Below, in pieces: positions 1-8,361 of a DNA stretch of 41,110 bases (the first letter of the stretch is position 1; each line of letters starts with the position of its first letter). The position numbers and the translations under genes were made by a program. Source of the DNA: Streptomyces triticisoli. GTDB lineage: Bacteria > Actinomycetota > Actinomycetes > Streptomycetales > Streptomycetaceae. The notes under the pieces are model-generated. The model was not told the DNA's origin. It was given only the letters and a program-made list of their open reading frames with translations, and made no database searches. The stretch covers positions 1-41,110 of the forward strand of contig NZ_QFDQ01000023.1 in assembly GCF_003270085.1 (NCBI RefSeq), written 5' to 3'.

Positions 1-279
1 CTCACAAGCTCGTTGACATCACGCACACCAGAACAACGACGGCCGTCACCCTTCGTCACCACCGATTACGGGACAGAGCCGTTGACCGTACAGACCCGGG
101 GGTAGCTCCTATGGCCGGACGACGACTACCCCGAGCGCATCGGCATCGACGTTCTTGGGACTGCTGACCTGCTGCAATGCTGGCTGCGACTGCCGGGCGC
201 CAGGAAGCGCGGTTCTGGCCCGCAGCCAGTGGGCAAGCGGGAGGCGTCAAGCCCGCTGGGTCCTATGGGACAAACCGCG

Positions 280-2523
280 TCAGAAGGGTTCCGTCATCTC
301 CTCCATGAGTTCCGGCAGTCTGCGCAGCTTGGACAGCGTCTGGTTGAGTAGGCGCACGGTCGCATCGGCCCGCTGTCGGCTGATGGGGTGGTCGACGGAC
401 GCCGCGCGGCTCTGTTCCGCGAGGTGTCCGAGGAGTTCGCCGATCTCGGCGGAGGCCGCATGCAGGCCACGGATCTGTTCCTCGACTCGGGCCATCAGAG
501 CCTCGAGGGTGAGAGGTTCCTCGGGGGAGGGGGCTGAACTGTCGGCCTCGTCGGGCTCATCGGTGGCTGGCACCTTGGACTGGACCGGGACCGCAGGGGT
601 GAGCGCCGGCGCGGGAGGACGTGCGGGCGTTGATGTCACGAGTGAGGGCGTTGGTGGCATGGGTGAGAGCGCAGGTAGCGTAGGCGAAGGAAGGGGGGCG
701 GATACCGCCACTGTCGTGGGCAACGCTGGTGCAGAGGCCACGGTCTTGCGGGGCCGGGTCCCTGTGTCCTTCGGGAATGCGCTGTCGAACCAGAGCGGTG
801 TCATCTCCCGTCCCGGCATCTCCTTGCCGGAGCCGCTAACGCGCCAAGGCCGCCGATCCCCGTCGTCCATGGCCGCGGCCAGCGACTTCAGTACGCCGAC
901 TGCCATCATCCGGCTCTTCTCGTACCGCAGAGCCTGCAGGCAGTTCATGACGGTCCTGCGGGATCGGCGAACCCGTTCCCCCGCGTCGCCGATTGCTTCC
1001 TGGCCGTCGAGCGAGCCCCGATCTGCCTCGATGATGCAGAAGGAGGCGAGCCAGTGCGCCGCCCGATAGGACACCAGTTCGTCGAAGGCGTCGTCATCGG
1101 TGTCCGCGGCGGCGAGCAAGTCAGGCAGCCTGCGCCCGGAAAGGACGATGCCTTCCCGGGCCCGGGTGGAGAAGACCTGGCCCACGCGCGGGTTCCACGG
1201 TGCCGGGTAGCTCTCGGAGGTTAGCGCGGACCACGTGCGCGCCCGCTGGTTGATCTCCCCCGACTTGAGCTGGGACGGTGGGTTCTCGCTGAGCGCGCGC
1301 CGCAGTAGGTGACGCTTGCGTGGATCCACCGGAAACAGTTCCTGCAACAGTCGCATGGAGCGCAGGTCGCGCAATTCTGAGACCGTCATGTCCGCCGACG
1401 CATCCGGGAGTTCACGGATCGGCGCGAGCCCGGAAAGGACCTCCGCTGTCTTCTCGTCCATGACTTGTTGTGCCACGTACATCCCGAGAACGCTCCGCCC
1501 CAGCGCGCGTGAGCGGTCGAGGGCGTCGAACTCCAGCGGCGGGTGGACGTGATCGCGCCGGTTGTTCATCTGCACGATGCGGTAGAGCCGCTGCGGAGTG
1601 GGGGTTCCGATCACCAGATGCGCGTCCACCACAGCGATGGCGGCGGCGCGTCGCGCTCGTGAGCCGCTCGTGGGGTCCAGTTCACCGTCGCCCGCCTCCG
1701 CGAACTCCCTGTTGAGTACGGCAGAGAATTCAGGGAGCCAGTCACGGGGGTCACAGATGATCTCGTCCCCCTCTCGCTCTAGTTTCTCTGCCGGGACACC
1801 GGACAGCACTTCACTGGAGGTCAAACGAAAGATCGATTGCCGTTTTTGGGTTCGATTATTTCCTCGAACTGCCATCCAACCCCAATAGGCGTCCGGATAA
1901 AGGGGATTGCCGTCAGAGTCCCTCTCCGAGTTCTCCTCGATCCTCACTTGCTGGGCAACGTACATTCCGGGGTCCTGTTGCCCGTTGAGGACGAGGTCTT
2001 CCTCAAGATCGTATGGGCGGACACGGTCCCGCCTCTTCAGCTCGTCCGCCGCGTCCTCAGCGTTCATGATCAACGTGTGTCGGTTCGTCACGACGCTTTC
2101 TAGCGCGGCGAAACACGTCTCGCGTCCATCGTCGTCGACGCTCATCCACGGCCGGACCGAGGTCAGGGTGCGCTCGGTCCCCCGGCCGACCGTCGGGTCC
2201 GCGACGGAGCGCCAGATCGAGCTGATCCGCTCGTTATGTCCCCACAGCACACCACCGACGCCGTGCATTCGGACAACGGCAACGACCATGTCACCAGCGT
2301 CTGTGCGGATGCGCCGGACCGCGCTCGCCTTGAGCGTGCGTACGCCGTGTGCATCGGGCTCGCTCAGAGTTTCATCGGGATCAACGATGAAGGGGGCGAT
2401 GTTCTCCACCGCGCCACGGGGTAGATTCACCCCCTCGGTCGCCAGCACGGCCTCGATCCACGCCTCTTGATCCTCCCGGGAAACCGGAATCGGAAACGGC
2501 CCATTGACGTTGCCCTCGCTCAT
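280..2523 (-). CDS. Unrecognised 747-aa protein with Pro-rich linker and C-terminal helical tail
   Basis: I do not recognise this family. The first ~500 residues look like a folded domain. Residues 186-193 and 347-354 are an exact repeat, GMYVAQQV, each followed by an EVLSG stretch (238-242 and 361-365). Asn-Asn-Arg motifs occur at 222-224 (context RGNNRTQKR) and at 320-322. This hints at an internal duplication, and the RGNNR stretch faintly recalls the G-x-x-R core of ParB/DndB-like proteins; that link is a guess. Residues ~580-665 are rich in Pro/Ala/Ser and look like a flexible linker. The last ~80 residues are predicted helical and include LRRLPELMEEMTEPF at the end. The ATG start lies 13 bp after the stop of the small membrane-protein gene, so the two are probably one minus-strand operon. 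Codon use is high-GC like the neighbours, except for a short A/T-rich patch near 1830-1870. Confidence 0.75.
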   Translation of the reverse strand: MSEGNVNGPFPIPVSREDQEAWIEAVLATEGVNLPRGAVENIAPFIVDPDETLSEPDAHGVRTLKASAVRRIRTDAGDMVVAVVRMHGVGGVLWGHNERISSIWRSVADPTVGRGTERTLTSVRPWMSVDDDGRETCFAALESVVTNRHTLIMNAEDAADELKRRDRVRPYDLEEDLVLNGQQDPGMYVAQQVRIEENSERDSDGNPLYPDAYWGWMAVRGNNRTQKRQSIFRLTSSEVLSGVPAEKLEREGDEIICDPRDWLPEFSAVLNREFAEAGDGELDPTSGSRARRAAAIAVVDAHLVIGTPTPQRLYRIVQMNNRRDHVHPPLEFDALDRSRALGRSVLGMYVAQQVMDEKTAEVLSGLAPIRELPDASADMTVSELRDLRSMRLLQELFPVDPRKRHLLRRALSENPPSQLKSGEINQRARTWSALTSESYPAPWNPRVGQVFSTRAREGIVLSGRRLPDLLAAADTDDDAFDELVSYRAAHWLASFCIIEADRGSLDGQEAIGDAGERVRRSRRTVMNCLQALRYEKSRMMAVGVLKSLAAAMDDGDRRPWRVSGSGKEMPGREMTPLWFDSAFPKDTGTRPRKTVASAPALPTTVAVSAPLPSPTLPALSPMPPTPSLVTSTPARPPAPALTPAVPVQSKVPATDEPDEADSSAPSPEEPLTLEALMARVEEQIRGLHAASAEIGELLGHLAEQSRAASVDHPISRQRADATVRLLNQTLSKLRRLPELMEEMTEPF

Positions 2524-2536
2524 GCCCTACCTCACA

Positions 2537-2776
2537 TCATTCGGATTCCCGGAGATGTTCCATAACCCACTCGATTCCCCTGTCTGCCCACCGGTAGACC
2601 GGATTGCCCGTCACCAGTGCGACCAGCGCGAAGACGATCCGCAGGATCATTAGCCGGTCCGCCATCCACTCACGGCGCGCCAACTTGACCTCGGTTTCAG
2701 CCAGCTCCCGCTCCTTGCGCCGGATCTTCTCGGCAGATTCGTCGAAAGGATGGTCGTCATCTGGAGATGAAGGCAT
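2537..2776 (-). CDS. Small coiled-coil membrane protein
   Basis: A 79-aa protein of unknown function. Residues ~5-40 are highly charged and helical (DESAEKIRRKERELAETEVK), a likely short coiled coil. They are followed by one probable membrane segment (LMILRIVFALVALVTG, about residues 45-60) and a short amphipathic tail. I chose the ATG at 2776 because GAAGGG lies about 9 nt upstream and the sequence before it (a longer reading would start at 2914) is low-complexity and unlike protein. It ends 13 bp before the 747-aa gene, so the pair is probably co-transcribed and may act together at the membrane. Partnership is inferred only from spacing. Confidence 0.6.
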   Translation of the reverse strand: MPSSPDDDHPFDESAEKIRRKERELAETEVKLARREWMADRLMILRIVFALVALVTGNPVYRWADRGIEWVMEHLRESE

Positions 2777-3290
2777 GGCTGAGACCCTTCGGGAAGGAGC
2801 GGCCGTACGTCGACCCGTCGGCCAACATTCGCCCCGCATGGGTGCGTTAGGAACAAGAAGGATACTGGCATCGGAAAGCAGAGGATCACCATGCTTATGC
2901 GATCGGTTCACCATATTGAGTGGAGGATCGAACTTCTGTACCTATCAGAGAGGAAGGGCTCGTGCTCCAATCTCGAGGTTAGTAAAAATAAGTCAACGGA
3001 TGGCGTCCCCGCGTAGGGGTGTCGACCTTGCGCGTGAGGAAGGTTTCGAACGACTGACGGGATTGACGAATCGACGAACTAGTGGTAGGTCCCCCGGTTG
3101 TTGTAAACAATTCAGATGGGTCGCCGCCGGGCGGGATTCCACACCGTGCACGTGCGGGTATGGCGCCAGAGCGGCGTCGTTCAGGCGATGTGTCCGTTTG
3201 ATCGCGTGATGCCGAGGGTGGCGAGCGGGCGGGTGCTGCCACTCGTACGAGCCATTGCGGACCGGTGGGGTGCGGTGTGGGCTGGGGCCC
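2777..3290. other. Intergenic region between divergent genes
   Basis: About 510 bp between the minus-strand small membrane-protein gene and the plus-strand conserved hypothetical gene. It is visibly more A/T-rich than its surroundings (for example near 2975-2995 and 3095-3115). Apart from one good plus-strand promoter match (3063-3091) I see no gene, RNA or repeat in it. The open reading frames across it lack ribosome sites and protein-like composition. Confidence 0.5.
3063..3091 (+). promoter_or_regulatory. Candidate sigma-70-like promoter
   Basis: TTGACG at 3063-3068 and TAGGTC at 3086-3091 are separated by exactly 17 bp, matching the Streptomyces HrdB consensus (TTGACN / TAnnnT) well, although the last -10 base is not ideal. 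It points toward the conserved hypothetical gene at 3291 and would give a 5' leader of about 190 nt. Identified by eye. Confidence 0.4.
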
Positions 3291-4703
3291 ATGCATCGGT
3301 GGTCCCCTTTGAACGAGCGGCAGCAGGCACTCCTCGGTCGTCTCGCGGCCGGCGAGGCGCTCGATACGCACGGCGCGGGTGCGTGGCGTTCGGTATACGC
3401 ATTGCGGGACCGCGGGTTGGTGACGGTCAAGCGTGGAGGCGGTGTCGTCGAGGTACAGGTCACGCAGGCCGGGAGCTTCTATCTTGAACACGGCCGCCAT
3501 CCGGATCACCCGGTGCAGGCCGATGGTGCAGCGGAGGGTGCTCCGGGCTCGGGAGAGCCGGGCGCTGCCTCACCAGGTGGTGACGGGATCCGGCCTGCGG
3601 CCCGCAGACGGAGTTCCGTGCCGTATAGCGAGAGACCCGTGGCTCGGGCACGGCGTGCCAAGGCGACTGATCTCGTTGAGCGGCTCATCGCTGAGGGGAG
3701 TGTCATTGTCCTCGATCCCGACGAGGCAGAGGTGACGGAGTGGCGGCGCGCCATCAACTACGCGAAACGGCATGGCCTTGAGCCTCCCGGTAAGCGCATC
3801 GAGAAGCGGAGTCACGGCAGTCGTGGACTGGAGTTGTACTTGGCGACGGGCCCGCACCCGAACTCGCGGGGGCAGGCACCGGACGAGGCGCCGCGCGTCA
3901 GGGTTCCCGCGCAACTGCGCTCGGCGCACCCGGTCGTGGCGGCGCTGAAGGACGACGAGAGACGGCTGATGATGCCGACGGCGCTCCGTCGCCGGGCGCT
4001 CCTACTGTTTCAGGGCCTGGCCGCCGAAGCGGTACGGCGGGGATACGAGGTACGGGACCGGCCAGGCTGCTCGTGGCGCGTCGGCGAGGCCGACGTGGTC
4101 GTCGACGGTTACGCCTGTGCGGTCACGATTCAGCAGGAGTTCCCCCAGTCCACTGATCCGGAACGGTCTCGGAAACTCGTCATCGAACTCGGCTATCCGC
4201 GCTCGGCCCGGCAGAGCAGGTGGGGCGATCGCAAGCGGTGGGTGCTGGAGGACGTCCTGGGCGCGGTGTTGAAGGAGATCGAAACCCGGGCTGTGGAGGA
4301 GGTCCGGCGAAAGGAGACTGAGGCGCGGGCCAGGATGGACCGAGAGGTCCGCTGGCGAGCGGCCATGGAGAAGGCGAAGGAGCAGGCAGTACAGGCCCAG
4401 TTCGCTGAGACACTCCTCGAACAGACCGGCAGATGGCAGGAGGCAACAGCGCTGCGCGCGTACTGCGATGCCTTGGAACGCCGAATCGCGGAGGAGGCCG
4501 GCGGGGAGGAGCCCCAAGTCGCCTCAGCGCGCCGATGGCTGGCCTGGGCGCGCCGGTACGCGCAGTCCGTGGACCCGTTGCATCAACTGCCCACCATGCC
4601 GACGCCGAGGGAGCCGCAACCGGAGGACCTCAAGCCGTATCTGAAGGGCTGGAGTCCGTACGGAGCCGAAGAGAAACGCTATGGGTGGGGCGGCGTGCGT
4701 TGA
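3291..4703 (+). CDS. Conserved Streptomyces hypothetical protein (misnamed 'PE-PGRS family' in some genomes)
   Basis: A 470-aa protein of unknown function. The N-terminal ~60 residues (PLNERQQALLGRLAAGEAL, then a YALRDRGLV helix and a G-rich beta turn) look like a winged-helix DNA-binding fold. A Pro/Ser/Gly linker follows, then a central domain containing HPVVAALKDDERRLMMP and ALRRRALLLFQGLAAEAVRRG, and a long Arg/Glu-rich helical C-terminal region with RRWLAWARRYAQSVDPL. From memory, similar proteins of ~450 aa are scattered through Streptomyces, often in accessory regions, and carry the misleading PE-PGRS label; there are no PE or PGRS features here. The ATG at 3291 is preferred by fit to the domain start, but no clear ribosome site precedes it and a TTG at 3255 is also open. 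A DNA-related role is inferred only from the N-terminal fold. Confidence 0.7.
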   Translation: MHRWSPLNERQQALLGRLAAGEALDTHGAGAWRSVYALRDRGLVTVKRGGGVVEVQVTQAGSFYLEHGRHPDHPVQADGAAEGAPGSGEPGAASPGGDGIRPAARRRSSVPYSERPVARARRAKATDLVERLIAEGSVIVLDPDEAEVTEWRRAINYAKRHGLEPPGKRIEKRSHGSRGLELYLATGPHPNSRGQAPDEAPRVRVPAQLRSAHPVVAALKDDERRLMMPTALRRRALLLFQGLAAEAVRRGYEVRDRPGCSWRVGEADVVVDGYACAVTIQQEFPQSTDPERSRKLVIELGYPRSARQSRWGDRKRWVLEDVLGAVLKEIETRAVEEVRRKETEARARMDREVRWRAAMEKAKEQAVQAQFAETLLEQTGRWQEATALRAYCDALERRIAEEAGGEEPQVASARRWLAWARRYAQSVDPLHQLPTMPTPREPQPEDLKPYLKGWSPYGAEEKRYGWGGVR

Positions 4704-4852
4704 CGCCGTGCGCGCCGAACCCTCGGCTGAGGGCGGTATTCGGTCAAATCTCCACTCATCCAGATCGGTTGAGCGCATTGTCGTGTTTGCGGTCTGGTGG
4801 TTCCGAGATTTCACCGTGAGGATGCCCGCCGTGTCGGCGAACGGGGGCGGGA

Positions 4853-6637
4853 ATGGGGTTCGGTCGGGGGCTGCGGGTACGAGATGGGCGCGCCCTGGAA
4901 GGAATGGTCGACGGGCCCGCGGTGCCGGTTCAAACCGGGCCTGTCGCCTCTGACAGAGGTCGCCCCCGTGAGGTGGACCCGACCTCGTCGGAGGTGACCA
5001 GGCTGCTGTGCCAGGCTGTCTACACCCGTCCCGATCGGGTCAAAGCCGTCAAGGTGTGGTGGCGCAAGATCCGGGGCAAGGAGCAGAAACCGAACAAGCC
5101 CCGGCGCAGCACTCGCAGACGCATCTACCTGGAGGGCAGTGACGACTGCCCACCCCTGGGTGAGCACATGGCCCAGTGGGTGCGGGATCACGTCCTCCAC
5201 GGACCGCCGCTGCCTGTCCCGTCGTACGGATTCGACCTTGTGCCCGTCATCGCGCACAGTCTGCGTGCACGGCGACGCCGATGGCTGCGGCGAGCGCTTG
5301 TACTGCTTCTGGCCGCCGCTGTCGCGTACGCGGTCCCACGGGCCGCCCTCGTGTGGGGCGGGGCTGTCCTGCTGGCTTGCCTCATGTGGTGGGCCGGGCT
5401 ACGGGCAGCCCGTAAGGGCAAGAAGTCGAGGCTGGCGCCCTCGCCCCGTCTGGCGTATCTCGTTCTGTGCGTGCCCTGGATACTCGCGGTGGTGCCCTAC
5501 GAGCCGATACGCGGCGAGGCAGTCGCCCTGCGGACCGGGTTGCTCCTGCTGCCGTTCGTCCTGCTGGCCGGAGCCGTGCTCGTCTGTGTGGGAGATCGCC
5601 TCATGACGCGGGCGGCGTTGTCCGGGATCGTCCGGGACGGCATCGCGTCCGACCGTCTGCCGTGGGCATCGGCGAAGGCTACGCGCCGGATGGCTCTCAT
5701 CAGCAACGAACAGACGCGGCCCGAACTGCCCTACGATCACCCGGAAACCTTCGTCGGAGCCGGACGCTATGTATGGGGCGTGGCTGACATCGGCATCCCG
5801 CTCAAGCCCAAGGACCCGGAGGTATCGGTCAAGCCCTTCGGCGAGCGTGAACTGCTGCGGAGGATGGGCGACGCCCTCAGGGAACTGGGCCGTGGCGCAC
5901 GGGAGATCACCGATCCCTTGCCCGGCTGCTCCGTCACGGAGGTCCTCGGGCTCCCGTCCGATCTGTGGCTGCGACGGACCCGCGCCGCGAAGCTGGAACT
6001 GCCGGACCTGCGCGGCCTGGGCCGCCGGTCGCCATCCAGCGTGCCGGATCGGCTGTATCTGCGGGCACAGTGCGTCAGTTGGGACGGCCAGGTTGTAGTC
6101 AGCGTGTTCACGCACGCCGCGCTGGAGGCCGGCGAACTACGGCTGACCTTGCGCCCCCACGTGATGACGCCCCTCTACAACGAACTGAGTGTGGCGGACG
6201 CACTCGTGGCCAAGCGGGGGATGAGGTTGTGCGGCTGGCTGGCGGTGCAGGCTCTCTTGGATGCCTTCGACGGGCCGCTCGCACTGTGGCGGCTGGTGAC
6301 CCGGCTTGGGCTCGGGGTGCAGTCGGAGGACGGCCGGGCTGAGGAAAAGGATCCGGTCAGTCTCCGTGACCGGTATTCCACCGAAGAAGTCACCGACATG
6401 CACCAGGCCGACGACGCCAAACGACACGTCGTCCTCATGCAGACCTGCATCTTCCGCACGGTCTCCGAATACCTCGAAGAGCTGGGCGTCGACACCGCTC
6501 CGTACGAGCGCCAGGTGGCCGCGGTCATCACCAACATCCAGGTCTACGGCGACAACAACGCGCCCATCCAGAACGTGGCCGGCAGCGGCATCAGCAATGT
6601 CGGCCAGGACAACAAGGCTCAAAGAGGAGGAAGTTGA
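4853..6637 (+). CDS. Four-helix membrane protein with C-terminal amyloid-like Gly/Asn motif
   Basis: A 594-aa protein of unknown function. The N-terminal ~140 residues are basic and soluble. Four hydrophobic segments follow (about residues 147-163, 165-182, 199-214 and 226-246), then a soluble domain of ~300 residues. The C-terminal tail, residues 561-588, holds NIQVYGDNNAPIQNVAGSGI followed by SNVGQDN. This motif reappears near the N-terminus of the next protein (GGNNTAPLQNVVGQNISNV). A short Gly/Asn/hydrophobic motif shared by adjacent genes, at the C-end of one and the N-end of the other, is how bacterial amyloid signalling (BASS/RHIM-like) pairs are arranged; that reading is inference. 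The stop codon overlaps the next start (TGATG), so translation is coupled. The start is uncertain: ATG 4853 is open, but ATG 4904 or GTG 4973/4994 are possible. Confidence 0.75.
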   Translation: MGFGRGLRVRDGRALEGMVDGPAVPVQTGPVASDRGRPREVDPTSSEVTRLLCQAVYTRPDRVKAVKVWWRKIRGKEQKPNKPRRSTRRRIYLEGSDDCPPLGEHMAQWVRDHVLHGPPLPVPSYGFDLVPVIAHSLRARRRRWLRRALVLLLAAAVAYAVPRAALVWGGAVLLACLMWWAGLRAARKGKKSRLAPSPRLAYLVLCVPWILAVVPYEPIRGEAVALRTGLLLLPFVLLAGAVLVCVGDRLMTRAALSGIVRDGIASDRLPWASAKATRRMALISNEQTRPELPYDHPETFVGAGRYVWGVADIGIPLKPKDPEVSVKPFGERELLRRMGDALRELGRGAREITDPLPGCSVTEVLGLPSDLWLRRTRAAKLELPDLRGLGRRSPSSVPDRLYLRAQCVSWDGQVVVSVFTHAALEAGELRLTLRPHVMTPLYNELSVADALVAKRGMRLCGWLAVQALLDAFDGPLALWRLVTRLGLGVQSEDGRAEEKDPVSLRDRYSTEEVTDMHQADDAKRHVVLMQTCIFRTVSEYLEELGVDTAPYERQVAAVITNIQVYGDNNAPIQNVAGSGISNVGQDNKAQRGGS

Positions 6638-7038
6638 TGGTCGTGGGACGACGCCGTTCCGAACCGGAACAGGGACACGGCTCGGGCATCAGCATCGGCG
6701 GCAACAACACCGCTCCGCTCCAGAACGTGGTGGGGCAGAACATCTCGAACGTCCACCAGTCCGCGTCCGTCGAGGGTGCCACCGTCGACGTGGAAACCGT
6801 GCGCGATCTCCTTGCCACGTTCCGCACCGAGGTGGATCGGAACGGAGCGGCCTTGCCGAACGCACAGGTGCTCCGCGCCATGGTGGACTCCATCGACACC
6901 TCGCTGGCGGCACCGGACGCGCAGGCAGTGGGGGCACTGCGCGGGGCCGTGCAGGCGTTGCCGGCCCTGGTGGCGGGGACCGTGGTGCAGCAAGGAGGTG
7001 AGGCGCTCGCTCATGCGATTGCCGGGTGGCTGGGCTGA
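6637..7038 (+). CDS. Small soluble protein with N-terminal motif matching the upstream membrane protein
   Basis: A 133-aa protein. After a basic, disordered start, residues 16-42 carry SGISIGGNNTAPLQNVVGQN followed by ISNVHQS, nearly the same as the C-terminus of the preceding membrane protein (shared core G-x-N-x-x-A-P-[IL]-Q-N-V-x-G-x-x-I-S-N-V, allowing one gap). The remaining ~85 residues look all-helical (VETVRDLLATFRTEV, AQVLRAMVDSIDTSL, GALRGAVQALPALVAG); this vaguely recalls the small actinobacterial DUF5955 proteins, which I could not check. ATG 6637 overlaps the upstream TGA, and AGAGGAGG sits about 7 nt before it, so the pair is translationally coupled. Likely role: soluble partner, sensor or regulator of the membrane protein through the shared motif (inference). 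Confidence 0.75.
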   Translation: MVVGRRRSEPEQGHGSGISIGGNNTAPLQNVVGQNISNVHQSASVEGATVDVETVRDLLATFRTEVDRNGAALPNAQVLRAMVDSIDTSLAAPDAQAVGALRGAVQALPALVAGTVVQQGGEALAHAIAGWLG

Positions 7039-7134
7039 GGCGTCGACCTTTGTCCCCTCGACTGGCCCCGCGACACGGGTACAACGGCTCAGCGTAGCGC
7101 TGCCCTGGAGAGACAGGTGGGCATTCCTGCCCTT

Positions 7135-7176
7135 GGCGCCTCTCGCGGACGGACGCTTACGTCACGAGAGGGCGCC
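7135..7176. terminator. Hairpin between convergent genes
   Basis: GGCGCCTCTCG (7135-7145) pairs with CGAGAGGGCGCC (7165-7176) with a single bulged G. It sits between two convergent genes (ends at 7038 and 7234), where a bidirectional terminator is expected. There is no T-tract, as is usual in Streptomyces. Confidence 0.4.
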
Positions 7177-7233
7177 GTGGAAGGACCCCACCTGGCGATG
7201 ACGTGTTTTGTGCAGGTCGGCACCTATCGCCGG

Positions 7234-8034
7234 TCACTCGTCCTTGGGCGATCTCAACCATGTTTCGAAGTCGCTCAGAAACTCGCCCATGGCGCCGAGG
7301 GACATCGGCGACGACTCGTACTGCGCTGAGAGGTTGACCTCGTACAGCTTGTAGGCGGGTTCGGTCTCTCGTGCTGCCGCGCACGCTTCCGCCAGCGCCC
7401 GGGCCGCGAGTCCCCGATCGCCGGCTTCCACCGCCTCCACGAGGTCGGGCCACAGCGTGTCACCGATGTACTCGACGAGCTTCCTGATATGAGCCCCTGC
7501 CTGGTGGGCGCGGTCCTTGATCGCTTCCCGCTCGGCTTCGGCACGGTCCTCGGCCCGTTGGGAGTCCCGTTCGTCGGGGTCCGCCCAGGCATGGTCGCCC
7601 CAAATCTCTTCCCAGCGCTGATCCGCCTGTGCCAGGTCGGCCTCGAACTCGCGGTCCAGATCCTCCTGCGAGAGGCGAGGATGTTCCCAGGAGTCGTCAT
7701 TCTCGAACGACGACAGCGGCAGAGTGAGATCAGGTACGGGTTCGTCATCGCGCAGTGCGGTAAGCAGCAGTACGGCGTCGATCGCGGGAAGGACCTCCTC
7801 CATGTCCACCAGTCCTCGCAGGGATGCGACGGACTGCTCGACGGCCGTGTAGTCGTACTCGGCGGTCTGGTTGTCGAGATCGCCATGAAGATCGAGGACG
7901 GCGCTGCCGATCGTCTCGATCTCCTCCATGCGCGCGGCTATTTCCGTGTCGAGACGCTCCACGATCTTCCGCAGCTCGCGGACGTCCTCGACCTCTTCCT
8001 CAAGTTCGGCCACTGCTTTGGCCAGATCACCCAT
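7234..8034 (-). CDS. Coiled-coil protein of unknown function
   Basis: A 266-aa acidic protein. Residues 1-50 are a heptad-like charged helix (LEEEVEDVRELRKIVERLDT), a clear coiled-coil candidate. A middle part has an acidic, Trp-rich stretch (RWEEIWGDHAWADPDERDS). A C-terminal helical part includes HIRKLVEYIGDTLWPDLVEA and ends in SDFETWLRSPKDE. No enzyme motif, signal peptide or membrane segment is visible. ATG 8034 is chosen because AGGGGGA lies 5 nt upstream and the coiled coil starts at once; a longer reading from 8112 adds 26 residues without a ribosome site. It is divergent from the hsd block and shares its upstream region, including the palindromic motif at 8194-8209, so it may be co-controlled with it. 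Confidence 0.65.
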   Translation of the reverse strand: MGDLAKAVAELEEEVEDVRELRKIVERLDTEIAARMEEIETIGSAVLDLHGDLDNQTAEYDYTAVEQSVASLRGLVDMEEVLPAIDAVLLLTALRDDEPVPDLTLPLSSFENDDSWEHPRLSQEDLDREFEADLAQADQRWEEIWGDHAWADPDERDSQRAEDRAEAEREAIKDRAHQAGAHIRKLVEYIGDTLWPDLVEAVEAGDRGLAARALAEACAAARETEPAYKLYEVNLSAQYESSPMSLGAMGEFLSDFETWLRSPKDE

Positions 8035-8193
8035 CTGTGTCCCCCTGTCTCGGCAGTCGCCACATTCCTCCGGAGGCAGAGTAATGGCGAAGGCTGCCCG
8101 GTCCGCTGCCATCTGGCCATGGAGACGGGCTGCCTCTGGATTGCGTCGTCAGCCATTGTCATGGGCCGGTGACCAGGGGTCCGCGGTTCGACT

Positions 8194-8209
8194 GATAACC
8201 CTGCTTATC
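8194..8209. promoter_or_regulatory. Palindromic operator candidate, copy 1
   Basis: GATAACCCTGCTTATC, inside the inverted repeat TGATAA-N6-TTATCA (8193-8210). A 14/16 match (GATAACCCTCGTTATC) lies at 17272-17287 before the SMC-like ATPase gene. Each sits 142-152 bp ahead of the first gene of a defence block. I found no third full copy by eye. The regulator is unknown; no dedicated regulator gene is seen in the island. Confidence 0.5.
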
Positions 8210-8361
8210 AAGCGCTCGCAGACAAGGGGATCCAGATCGTCGTATCGTTCTGTGGCGCCGGGTGAGGGACCGCAGAAGGCGGAGCCGTGACCTGCGGCAA
8301 AGTCCGGCCTACGGTCGGATCGGCTGATGCGACGAGAGGTGGGCGGGGAGGGGTGCATATC

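Noticed and set aside
1..279. Possible small genes at the left edge
   Set aside because: Open frames on both strands lack ribosome sites and recognisable sequence; nothing supported is seen here.
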